Shown here: piece by piece, positions 33,165 to 41,494 of the stretch
How the letters are laid out: each line of letters starts with the position of its first letter
Numbering within the stretch: position 1 is the stretch's first letter
Source: SKLM01 sp964450435
Lineage (GTDB): Bacteria; Chloroflexota; Anaerolineae; B4-G1
Length of the DNA stretch: 64,000 nt
Direction of reading: 5' to 3'
Assembly: GCA_964450435.1 (NCBI GenBank)
Contig: CAYVCX010000002.1
Location: forward strand, 62,001-126,000
Position numbers and translations under genes: made by a program
Notes under the pieces: generated by a model
The model's input: only the letters and a program-made list of their open reading frames with translations
Database searches by the model: none
What the model was told of the DNA's origin: nothing

Positions 33165-35774
33165 TTGGGCGATAACGAGCTAGAGAGAGGCGACGCTGTC
33201 CGCATCGGCGTCTTCGTCTGCGACTGCGGCCTGAACATCGCTGGCAGCGTGGACACCGCCGCCGTGCGAGAGTATGCTGAGTCTCTGCCGGACGTGACGG
33301 TGGCGGTGCGCAATCGCTACACCTGCGCCGATCCCGGGCAGCAAGAGATCAAGCAGACGATCGTGGAGCACAACCTCAACCGGGTGGTGGTCGCTTCCTG
33401 CTCGCCCCGGCTCCACGAGCCCACCTTCCGGCACTGCGTGAGTGAGGCAGGCCTCAATCCCTACCTGTTTGAGATGGCCAACATCCGCGAGCACTGCGCC
33501 TGGGTCCACCTCCAGGATCGCGAGGCGGCCACGCGCAAGGCCAAGGATATCGTCCGGGTGGCCGTGGCTCGCGCCCGCTGGCTGCACGCTCAGGACGAGG
33601 AGCGGTTTCCAGTCACCGACGCAGCGCTGGTCATTGGCGGAGGCGTCGCCGGCATCCAGGCTGCCCTCGACCTGGCCGATGCCGGTCACCAGGTCTACCT
33701 GGTGGAAAAAGAACCGTCCATCGGGGGGATCATGGCGCGACTGGACAAGACGTATCCCACAATGGACTGTAGCATATGAATCCTCGGCCCCAAAATGATG
33801 GATGTCGGTCGACATCCAAAGATCGAATTGATGGCCTACAGCGAGGTCGAGGACGTCTCCGGCTACGTCGGTGATTTCAGGGTGCGGGTACGGCGAAAAG
33901 CCCGCTATGTCGATGAGGCCGAATGCACCGCCTGCGGGGACTGCTCCGACGTCTGCCCCGTCGTCATGCCGGATGGGTTTCAGGCCGGCCTCTCCACCCG
34001 CCGGGCGATCTACATCCCCTTCCCCCAGGCCGTCCCCTCGTCCTACATCGTCAACGCGGACGAGTGTCTGGGCAGCAACCCGATCGCCTGCGGTAAGTGC
34101 GTCGAAGCGTGCGACAAGCAGTGCATCGATTTCGATATGCAGGATGAGATCGTGGAGCTGCAGGTGGGCGCTGTCATCGTTGCCACCGGCATGGAGACCT
34201 ACGATCCCACGCCCCTGGACGAGTACGGCTACACCAGCTACGAGAATGTGGTCACCAGCCTGGAGTTTGAACGACTGATCTCGGCGGAGGGGCCGACCGA
34301 GGGGCATTTCGTTCGGCCTTTGGATCGAGAGCAGCCCCGGCGCGTCGGCTTCGTGCAGTGCGTCGGCTCGCGAACCTTGCCCTCGCAATCGAACCCCGAG
34401 GGACAGCGCGGCAACCCGTACTGTTCCAACATCTGCTGCATGAACACTGTCAAGGACAGCCTGCTGCTCAAGGATCATTACCCGGACACGGACATCACGG
34501 TCTTCTACATGGACATCCGCGCCTTTGGCAAGGGCTTTGAAGATCTCTATCGGCGCTCGAAAGCTCAGGGCGTCCGCTACATCCGCGGCCTGCCGGGCGA
34601 GGTGGAGGAGGATCCGGGGACGGGGAATCTCACCGCGTACGTAGAGAACACCACCACCAGCCTCCTGGAGGAGCACGAGCTGGACATGCTGGTGCTTTCT
34701 ATAGGCGCTGTTCCCCGAACGGAGACCGATCCGGTGCGCCAGCTTCTGACTCTGTCCGTCAGTGAGGATGGCTTTCTGATGGAGGCTCATCCCAAGCTGA
34801 AGCCGGTAGACACCCCGACTAAGGGGGTCTACATTGCCGGCTGCGCAGAGGCGCCCAAGGACATCAAGGACTCGGTCACCCAGGCGAGCGCGGCCGCCGC
34901 GCGCGCCGAGGTGCTGCTCAACGCGCCGCAGATCGCGGTGGAGGCGATCACGGCTGTGGTGGACGAGGATCTGTGCAAGCAGTGCGGGCAGTGTGCCGAG
35001 GTGTGCCCCTTCTCGGCCATCGTCTGGGAGAAGAAGCAGACAGCCCGCGTCATCAGTGCAGCGTGCGCTGGCTGCGGCACCTGCGCCGCGGAGTGCCGCT
35101 TCGATGCCATTACGATGCGGCACTTCACCGATCAGCAGATCTACGCTATGGTCGACGCCATTCTGGATGACGACCCGGTGGACAAAGTGGTCGCCTTCGC
35201 CTGCAACTGGTGCTCGTACGCCGGCGCCGACACAGCCGGTACGTCGCGCCTGCAGTATCCTCCCAACGGCTATGTCATCCGCACCATGTGCTCCGGGCGT
35301 GTCAAGCCAGACTTCGTGTGGCATGCCTTCCAGAAAGGAGCGCCCGTCGTGCTGGTATCAGGTTGTCATTACGCTGATTGTCACTACATCGACGCCAACC
35401 GCAACGCGGTGCGCCGCGTGGACGCACTGTGGGAAGGACTGGAGAAGCATGGCGTCGACCCACGGCGGCTCCAGCTTGATTGGTGCAGCGCGGCCGAGGG
35501 GCAGAAATGGGCCAGGATCATGCGGGAGCTTGAGGGTCTGCGGGCCGGCGTGACAGATGAAGAAGTTGAGGAGGCCAGGGATGCGCTGAAGGGCCAGCGA
35601 GTGCCCCGCCGCAGCGAAGTCTGGCGGCTGAAGGGGCCAACCGCGGCCAGTATGATCTGCTATCGCTGCGGCAACGAGTGGGAGGACACGTTCGACCCGT
35701 CCGCCGACCGGGAGCGGATGTGCCCGTCCTGCCGCAGCAACAGCGTGCGGGTGCTGCCGGACGGGAGGGAATAG
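33165..35774 (+). CDS. hdrA: Selenocysteine-containing HdrA-MvhD fusion (UGA at codon 205)
   Basis: Read through the UGA at 33777-33779, this is one 869-residue protein. It has the HdrA N-terminal domain (VFVCDCGLNIAGSVD) and an FAD motif near residue 155, then MDCSI-U-ILGPKMMDVGRH. The paralogue at 26.8 kb reads NDCSTCILSPKM, so Sec replaces a conserved cysteine. Cluster motifs follow near 253, 301, 604 and 634. An MvhD domain starts near 676 (CNWCSYAG, MCSGR, SGCHYADCHYI), and a C-terminal zinc ribbon has CYRCGNEW and CPSCRSN. The TTG start has GAGGAGG upstream. Sec at this HdrA site is established in Methanococcales. A perfect hairpin with a GGTC loop begins 19 bases after the UGA. Automatic annotation would show two broken genes. 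Confidence 0.9.
33799..33818 (+). promoter_or_regulatory. Bacterial SECIS element of the HdrA-MvhD selenoprotein
   Basis: TGGATGTC (33799-33806) pairs perfectly with GACATCCA (33811-33818) around the loop GGTC, which starts 27 bases after the UGA. GGUC is also in the apical loop of the E. coli fdhF SECIS that SelB recognises, and the spacing is in the accepted range. Confidence 0.85.
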
Positions 35775-35964
35775 GAGGGTTCGCACCTCTCTTGCGCTCG
35801 CGGCGCGGCGCACGGCGCGCCCATCGAGCCGACCCCGATCGAGGCGCTGTCCGCCCTCCTGGCCGACTGTTCTTGGGTTGGGCCTGATCGTCGCCGTCTT
35901 CGCCGGCTGTACCGTCCGTAAGTTCACCCGATAGACCAGACCATCTCACTGGAGGATTGGAACC

Positions 35965-37269
35965 GTGAACCAAGAACCGACCTTTGACCAGCTCTACGCC
36001 CGCCTGGACGACCTTCTGGCGCCCTGCCTGGCTCAGGACTGGCCCAATATGCCCGGGGCATGGGCCGAGGGCGTCTACATGTACGACCGCGACGGCAAGC
36101 GCTATCTCGACTTCCTTGCCGGCTTCGGCGCATGCAACGCCGGGCACAACCATCCGCGCATCATGGCCGCGGCCATGGAACAGATGAAGCACATGGTCCA
36201 TGCTCCGGTCGGGGTGATAGCCCACGAACCCCTGCTGAGGCTCGCCCACGAGCTCGCGAAAGTCGTCCCGGGCGGGGCCGACATGTTCTTCTTCGGGAAC
36301 AGCGGCTCCGAGGCCGTTGATGGCGCCATCAAGCTCGCTCGCTACGTGACCGGACGGCCGGGCCTGATCGCCTTCCTGGGCAGCTTCCACGGGCGCACCA
36401 TAGGTGCCTCCAGTGTCACTGCCTCCAAGGTGAAGTACCGCCAGGGCCATGGCCCCTTCCTCCCGGACACCTACTTCGCCCGCTTCCCCTACCCCTTCCG
36501 CTCCCTCGCCCCCGACGATGAGGCCTGCGTTCAGGAGGCCCTGGGGGACATCCATCGCCTCTTCGAGTACGTCGTCCCGCCGCAGGACGTGGCTGCCGTC
36601 CTCGTCGAGCCCATCCAGGGGGAGGGGGGCTACATCTTCCCGCCCCGAAGCTGGCTGGAGGCGCTGCGTGCCATCTGTGACGAGCACGGGATCTTCCTGG
36701 TCTTCGATGAGGTCCAGACCGGCTTCGGACGTACCGGGGAGTGGTTCGCGGCCGATGTCTACGACGTCCAGCCTGACGTCGTCTGCCTGGCCAAGGGCAT
36801 CGCCAACGGCTTCCAGCTCGGCGCCGTGGCGGCTCCCGGCGACGTCATGGCCCGCTGGGGCCCTGCATCCCACGGCACCACCTACGGCGGCAATCCCGTC
36901 GCCTGCGCCGCCGCCCTCGCCACCCTGGACGTCATCCGCGAGGAGGGCCTCCTGGAGAATGCCCGGGAGCAGGGGGAGTACATGCTCGAAGCCCTCCGCG
37001 ACCTGCAGGCCCGGTCGCCCATCGTCGGTGACGTGCGCGGCATCGGCCTGATGCTCGCCGTCGAGTTCATCGAACCCGGGACCGCTAGAGAGCCGCATAC
37101 AGAGGCCGTGCGCCGCATCCTGGACCGCTGTCTTCAGGATGGGCTGCTCATGTACCCCTGCGGCCACTGGACCCAGACCATCCGCCTCATCCCGCCGCTC
37201 ACCATCACCCGCAGGCAGGTCGACGAAGGCCTCGACATCTTCCGCCGCGCCGTCCTGGCCGAGAGCTAG
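35965..37269 (+). CDS. Class III PLP-dependent aminotransferase
   Basis: This 434-residue protein is a class III (ornithine/4-aminobutyrate/acetylornithine type) aminotransferase. It shows FLAGFGACNAGHNHPRI near residue 39, FFGNSGSEAVDGAIKLAR near 106, GSFHGRTIGA near 136 and VEPIQGEGGY near 212. The PLP site has LVFDEVQTGFGRTG near 243 and the Schiff-base Lys in CLAKGIANG near 274. The amino donor cannot be told from sequence. The ATG follows ACTGGAGGATT. The 190-base gap before it holds no gene I can support. It separates the Hdr block from the hydrogenase genes and has no clear functional tie to either. Confidence 0.9.
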   Translation: MNQEPTFDQLYARLDDLLAPCLAQDWPNMPGAWAEGVYMYDRDGKRYLDFLAGFGACNAGHNHPRIMAAAMEQMKHMVHAPVGVIAHEPLLRLAHELAKVVPGGADMFFFGNSGSEAVDGAIKLARYVTGRPGLIAFLGSFHGRTIGASSVTASKVKYRQGHGPFLPDTYFARFPYPFRSLAPDDEACVQEALGDIHRLFEYVVPPQDVAAVLVEPIQGEGGYIFPPRSWLEALRAICDEHGIFLVFDEVQTGFGRTGEWFAADVYDVQPDVVCLAKGIANGFQLGAVAAPGDVMARWGPASHGTTYGGNPVACAAALATLDVIREEGLLENAREQGEYMLEALRDLQARSPIVGDVRGIGLMLAVEFIEPGTAREPHTEAVRRILDRCLQDGLLMYPCGHWTQTIRLIPPLTITRRQVDEGLDIFRRAVLAES

Positions 37270-37311
37270 CTGGATGACTACGACCCTTGGGGTTTCGTGA
37301 TGCCCTGCGCT

Positions 37312-37333
37312 GGGCCAGCTCCCCTGCTGGCCC
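37312..37333. terminator. GC-rich hairpin after aminotransferase gene
   Basis: GGGCCAGC (37312-37319) pairs with GCTGGCCC (37326-37333) around TCCCCT, and the stem can extend through flanking CGCT and AGCG with a bulge. It lies 43 bases after the stop codon and before the hydrogenase promoter. No U-tract follows, so termination is likely but not certain. Confidence 0.45.
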
Positions 37334-37402
37334 GCAGCGACACACCTGTCCGGGGCTTGCTCGAAACCCTGAGGGTCTTTTGTCCGGGCTGCCGCCCATT
37401 CC

Positions 37403-37431
37403 TTGTCCCCCATCCCTGCCTGTGCTACAAT
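37403..37431 (+). promoter_or_regulatory. Sigma70-type promoter for hydrogenase genes
   Basis: TTGTCC (37403-37408) and TACAAT (37426-37431) are spaced by exactly 17 bases, placing transcription start near 37438. No gene overlaps it, and it precedes the hydrogenase small subunit by about 110 bases. Confidence 0.65.
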
Positions 37432-37444
37432 TCAGGACGTGCTC

Positions 37445-37466
37445 CTGCTGGATGACAATCCAGCAG
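37445..37466. promoter_or_regulatory. Perfect leader hairpin or operator before hydrogenase genes
   Basis: CTGCTGGAT (37445-37453) pairs perfectly with ATCCAGCAG (37458-37466) around GACA. It lies just downstream of the predicted transcription start, so it could be a repressor operator or a 5' mRNA-stabilising hairpin. Confidence 0.5.
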
Positions 37467-37546
37467 CTTCGCTGATAGCAGACTCGCCCGAAGACGACCA
37501 CTCACCGTGGTTGCCGCCGCTGTTGCACGCATCGACCGAGGAGATT

Positions 37547-38395
37547 ATGGAGCGATTTGCCGTACTCCAGCTTTCCGGCTGCGCTGGATGCGAGGTCGCG
37601 CTCCTCAACGCCGGGGACTGGGTGGAGAAGCACCAGCTCACCTACATGCCCCTCATCATCTCGGCCTACGATGTGCCGGAGGTCGAGACGCTGCTGGTGA
37701 GCGGCGGCGTGCGCACCGAGGAGGACCACTACAACCTGCGCCAGGCGGTCCGCTGTGCGGATCGGGTCGTGGCTGTCGGCACCTGCGCCATCTCGGGCGG
37801 CGTGGCCAGCCTGGGCAACCGGGATGAGGTGCGCGAGATTTTCCTCGCCGAGGAGGAGCGGCGCCACGTCCCGCGCCTGCTCCCCCGCTGCCGTCCCATC
37901 GACGCCGTCGTCGAGGTCGATCTCTACGTGCCCGGCTGCCCTCCCACGCCAGAGCTCTTCATGGCCATGCTCTCCGACGATCCCGACTTCCAGCCCGGCA
38001 GAAACGTCTGCCGGGAGTGCGGGCGCAAGAAACTCCGCGATATGCGCCCTCAGCACCTGACCGGGTTTCAGAAAGGCGAGGTACTGCCCGACATCTGCCT
38101 CATCAACCAGGGCTATCTCTGTGTCGGCTCCTCGGTACGCGGCGGCTGCCGCGCCCTCTGTACCCGTCCCGGACATCAGTGCGTTGGCTGCCGCGGGCCG
38201 TCCGATGCCTTCATAGAGAAGGAGGCCGAGGCCTGGTTGACCAGCATCAAGCGCGTCTTCGAGTCAATGACCGACATTCCGGAGGAGGAGCTCGATCGAG
38301 AGCTGCGCTCGCCCCAGCTGGCGCTCTTCCTCTTTCAGTTCTCCGACTATGCCGCGCCGGAGCGCCCGCCCAGACCCAAGGAGAAGATGCTCTGA
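37547..38395 (+). CDS. mvhG: [NiFe]-hydrogenase small subunit, MvhG-like
   Basis: This 282-residue protein resembles the small subunit of F420-non-reducing (Mvh) and sulfhydrogenase-type [NiFe] hydrogenases. The proximal cluster ligands are in LSGCAGCEVALL near residue 8, GTCAISGG near 77 and PGCPPTPE near 129. A C-terminal region with CRECGRKK, CVGSSVRGGCRALC and CVGC holds further clusters. It would pass electrons from H2 to MvhD. I chose the ATG at 37547, which follows GAGGAG, because the family begins a few residues before SGCAGCE. It is cytosolic, with no twin-arginine signal. It likely works with an HdrA-MvhD set encoded at 30-35.8 kb. Confidence 0.88.
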   Translation: MERFAVLQLSGCAGCEVALLNAGDWVEKHQLTYMPLIISAYDVPEVETLLVSGGVRTEEDHYNLRQAVRCADRVVAVGTCAISGGVASLGNRDEVREIFLAEEERRHVPRLLPRCRPIDAVVEVDLYVPGCPPTPELFMAMLSDDPDFQPGRNVCRECGRKKLRDMRPQHLTGFQKGEVLPDICLINQGYLCVGSSVRGGCRALCTRPGHQCVGCRGPSDAFIEKEAEAWLTSIKRVFESMTDIPEEELDRELRSPQLALFLFQFSDYAAPERPPRPKEKML

Positions 38396-38396
38396 C

Positions 38397-39722
38397 ATGG
38401 CCACCCTCACCTTTCCCCTGAGCCGCATCGAAGGGCATGCCCGGGTGGTCATCGAAGTGCACGGCGGGGAGATCGTCTCCGCCCATTTCGAGGCCATGGA
38501 GATTCGCGGTTTCCGCTACTTCGTCCTCGGCGTCCCCGCCGAGCAGATGCCCACCATCGTGCCGCGCATCTGCGGCGTCTGCTCCACCGCCCACCACGTG
38601 GCCGCCGTCGAGGCCCTGGAGGACGCCTTCGACGTCACGCCGCCGAACCTGGCCCGCACGATCCGCGAGCTCCTCCTCCTGGGCCAGATCATCCAGAATC
38701 AGGCCACCTCGGTCTTCCTCTTCACCATGCCGGATCGGCTCGGCCTTTCCAGCATGTTCCTGCCCGGCGACGAGGCCGGCCGCGAGCGCGACCGGGCTGT
38801 GCTGGCCACCCGGGCTCTGCGGGTGCGCCAGGCCGGCACCGACCTGATCTCCCTGGCTGGCGGTCAGTTCATCCATCCCATCAAGGCTGTCGTCGGTGGG
38901 GTGACCAGCGGCATCGAGCCCCAGGCCGCGTCCGACCTGCGGGACCAGCTGATCGAGACCATCCCGGTGGCCTGCGAGCTGTTCGACTACTACTGGGAGC
39001 AGTCGTACGCCCTCCGGGATCGCATCGGCACCTGGGGCGACGACGCCCCTGCCCATTACATCACCGCCACCGCCGATCACTGCCCCAACTATGACGGTGT
39101 CGGTGCCGAGCCCATCATCCGTGTGCTGGATCCCAACAGTATGGCGTGTGAGACCTTCTCCGTTCGTTCCTTTCGTGAGGTCCTCACCTTCGAGGAGACC
39201 GATTACAGCTATGCCGGCCGCACCAGCTACCAGGGCCACGTGATGCGGGCCAACAGCCTGGCGCGCGTCAACATGACCGACCATTTCGGCACCCCGTGCG
39301 CGGACCGCTACCTGAAGCGCTTCCGAGAGGCCTTCGGTCATCCGGCTCACGCCATTCTGCTCTACGACCTGGGGCGCGGCATCGAGTTGGCCTACGCTCT
39401 GGAGCGGGCCGTCGAGATCCTGCAGCAGCCCCTTGACCGGGGGGAGTCCGCTGTCCCTCATACCCCCCGCGACGGGGAGGGATACGGCCTGGTGGAGGCA
39501 CCCCGCGGCCCTCTCATCCACCGCTACCGCATCCGGGACGGCCTCATCGACGATGCCGACTTCATCATCCCCACCGTGCACAACGCCCTGGCTATCGAGC
39601 GCGCGCTCCGTGTGGCGGCCCGGCGCTACATCACCCCGGAGCGCGTCGATATGGAGCTGGAGCGCGCCGTGGGACGCGTGGTCCGCGCCTTCGATCCCTG
39701 CATCGCCTGCGCCACCCATTGA
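38397..39722 (+). CDS. mvhA: [NiFe]-hydrogenase large subunit, MvhA-like, without C-terminal propeptide
   Basis: This 441-residue large subunit binds the NiFe centre. It has RIEGHARV near residue 10, the first Ni-ligand motif RICGVCSTAHH near 57, and the second motif DPCIACATH at the very end. The stop codon follows the last His directly. Most [NiFe] large subunits carry a C-terminal extension there that a protease removes after nickel insertion, so this one appears to be made already in mature form. Its short length fits group 3c-like enzymes. It forms H2 oxidation or evolution machinery with the small subunit encoded 1 base upstream. Known precedents lacking the extension include CooH and H2-sensing hydrogenases. 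Confidence 0.9.
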   Translation: MATLTFPLSRIEGHARVVIEVHGGEIVSAHFEAMEIRGFRYFVLGVPAEQMPTIVPRICGVCSTAHHVAAVEALEDAFDVTPPNLARTIRELLLLGQIIQNQATSVFLFTMPDRLGLSSMFLPGDEAGRERDRAVLATRALRVRQAGTDLISLAGGQFIHPIKAVVGGVTSGIEPQAASDLRDQLIETIPVACELFDYYWEQSYALRDRIGTWGDDAPAHYITATADHCPNYDGVGAEPIIRVLDPNSMACETFSVRSFREVLTFEETDYSYAGRTSYQGHVMRANSLARVNMTDHFGTPCADRYLKRFREAFGHPAHAILLYDLGRGIELAYALERAVEILQQPLDRGESAVPHTPRDGEGYGLVEAPRGPLIHRYRIRDGLIDDADFIIPTVHNALAIERALRVAARRYITPERVDMELERAVGRVVRAFDPCIACATH

Positions 39723-39752
39723 TCGGCGCAGCTTTGGCTCGCCAGCGCCGGC

Positions 39753-39812
39753 CCCGGACGGCGGCTCTGCCGCCCGCCGGGTTCACAACGTAGGGCGGAT
39801 TCGTCATCCGCC
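39753..39812. terminator. Strong hairpins after hydrogenase genes
   Basis: A long GC-rich hairpin spans 39753-39781 (CCCGG with CCGGG outside, GGCGG with CCGCC inside). A second, GGCGGAT with ATCCGCC around TCGTC, lies at 39794-39812. They may end the hydrogenase transcript. The second resembles widespread REP-type elements. Neither has a U-tract. Confidence 0.4.
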
Positions 39813-39928
39813 GGGATCATTGACAGAGCCGTGTGGGACCAGCTTCCTGCCTGCGCTGGCCCGGGCCCGCCCGCGGCGGGCTTGCGGCTGGGCCCCACCC
39901 GCCATCGGCCGCCCAGGAGCACATCACC

Positions 39929-40759
39929 ATGAGAGACGCCACCCTCACCACCGTCGGCCGTCCCATCGACCTCAGCTACCCAACCAACCGGGCCATCGCC
40001 ATCATAACCCTCCTCGTTATGCTTGGCGCCGTCCTTCTCCAGCGCATCGCCGGATCCGCCTGGCCTCAGAGCGTCCTCTGGGGCGCCCAGGCTGCCCTCT
40101 CCACCTTCCTGGCCTGGGCCCTCTGCCGCGAGCTCGACCCCGACCACCAGCTCTCCGCCTTCGTCGCCGTCCCTTTCACCCTGGCCGGCCTGCTCCTCTG
40201 GGGCCTGCCGCGCCTCGGCGTCATCTTCTGGCTGATCTTGACCGTGCGCGTCGTGAACCGCACCATGGGGCCGCCCGCCAGTCTCCTCGACTCCCTGGCC
40301 GTCCTCGCCCTCGGCATCTGGCTCTCCCTCCCGGGCAACTGGGGCTACGGCCTCACCACCGCCCTCGCCTTCTTCCTCGATGGCCGACTCCCCACCCGGG
40401 TTCCTCGCCAGCTCATCTTTGCTCTCCTTGGCGTGCTGGCCACGGCGGCCGCGGCAGTCTTCGGCGCGGACCCTCCCTGGGAGCGTGCGCCTTCCCCCCT
40501 CGGCGTCCTCATCGCCGTCGGCATCTCCGTCCTCTTCGTCCCCGTGATCGCCGAAGCCGGAACAGTCTCCAGCGTGGGCGATCGGACCGGCCAACCCCTG
40601 GAGCCAACCCGCGTCCGTGCCGCCCAGCTCATCGCCCTCCTGGTCGGTGTGCACACCGCCTTCCTGGGTGGGCTCGCGGCCCCTGGAGCGCTTACGCCCC
40701 TCTGGTCCGCCGCCCTCGGCGCCTCGCTCTACCGCCTCTACCGGGCCCTCAACCCATGA
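39929..40759 (+). CDS. Multi-pass membrane protein of unknown function
   Basis: This 276-residue protein has about eight hydrophobic segments, the first at AIAIITLLVMLGAVLL near residue 23 and others near LSTFLAWALC, FTLAGLLLWGL, LAVLALGIWLSL, FALLGVLATAAAA, VLIAVGISVLFVPVIA and LIALLVGVHTAFLGG. I recognise no transporter or enzyme family motif. The ATG at 39929 with CAGGAGC upstream fits the first membrane segment best. It follows the hydrogenase genes by 206 bases, beyond probable terminators, so a functional tie is unproven. Confidence 0.6.
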   Translation: MRDATLTTVGRPIDLSYPTNRAIAIITLLVMLGAVLLQRIAGSAWPQSVLWGAQAALSTFLAWALCRELDPDHQLSAFVAVPFTLAGLLLWGLPRLGVIFWLILTVRVVNRTMGPPASLLDSLAVLALGIWLSLPGNWGYGLTTALAFFLDGRLPTRVPRQLIFALLGVLATAAAAVFGADPPWERAPSPLGVLIAVGISVLFVPVIAEAGTVSSVGDRTGQPLEPTRVRAAQLIALLVGVHTAFLGGLAAPGALTPLWSAALGASLYRLYRALNP

Positions 40760-40907
40760 CCCCCGGGTGAGCTTGCTGGAGCACAGACTGCCGCTTCCCG
40801 CCGGCGCCCCCACTCAATCTGCCCGCACAACCGTGTGGCCGCCCTCCCGCAGGGCCCTTCGCGCCCCAAGAACCCCACCTGGCCTCCGGTACACATATCT
40901 CCCAACT

Positions 40908-40916
40908 GTGGTATAG
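40908..40916 (+). promoter_or_regulatory. Possible extended -10 promoter
   Basis: TGG followed by TATAGT (40911-40916) forms an extended -10 element about 130 bases before the CBM48 gene. The -35 region is poor. The rest of the 286-base gap shows nothing else. Confidence 0.35.
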
Positions 40917-41045
40917 TCCACCTGGAACCCGGCCAGCGGGCCAGAACCGGCCGCCGAGAACCCCTGGACACTGCCCGGGCGGCCGTGAGGCATCGTCCAG
41001 ACACTCGCTGGGACAGGTAAGCAGTCCATTGAGAAGGAGAACAGA

Positions 41046-41330
41046 ATGCTTCGCAGAAGAAACGTGAAAAACGCCAACCAGGTCAAGGTCTCATTTGCCC
41101 TGCCCGAGCAGCACCCCCATGCGACCGACGCCTACGTCGCGGGTTCATTCAACGATTGGGATCCGCGGGGCCACCCTCTGATCCACCGCAGCAACCAGAC
41201 CTACAGCGCGGTCGTGACCCTGGCTAAAGGCCAGCGCTACGCCTACCGCTACGTCTCCGGTGACGGCCAGTGGTTCAACGCCGGCGACGCCGACCACTAC
41301 GAGGGACAGAACGGTATCCTCGTCGCCTGA
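41046..41330 (+). CDS. Small CBM48/isoamylase N-terminal-domain protein
   Basis: This 94-residue protein consists of one early-set (CBM48/isoamylase N) domain: KVSFALP near residue 14, VAGSFNDWDPRGHPL near 31, and RYAYRYVSGDGQWFNAGDADHYE near 68 (split as RYAYRYVSGDG and QWFNAGDADHYE). Such stand-alone domains resemble glycogen-binding modules of branching enzymes and AMPK beta. They could bind alpha-glucan or act as partners of glycogen enzymes. No glycogen gene lies nearby. A strong AGAAGGAG site precedes the ATG. Confidence 0.85.
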   Translation: MLRRRNVKNANQVKVSFALPEQHPHATDAYVAGSFNDWDPRGHPLIHRSNQTYSAVVTLAKGQRYAYRYVSGDGQWFNAGDADHYEGQNGILVA

Positions 41331-41494
41331 CCCTGACCTGGCGCAGGGTGCCAGCCCTCGCCCACCCTGCGAAGGCCATGGGTGCACCTGGCCGGGAAGG
41401 CCGGCCCGGTGTCCGCGAAAGCCTCTGAAGGCGGCACAGGCCTGTCCCGCCTTCGCAAGGGTACAGTGCAGGACCTCATCTGCAGGAGACCCTC

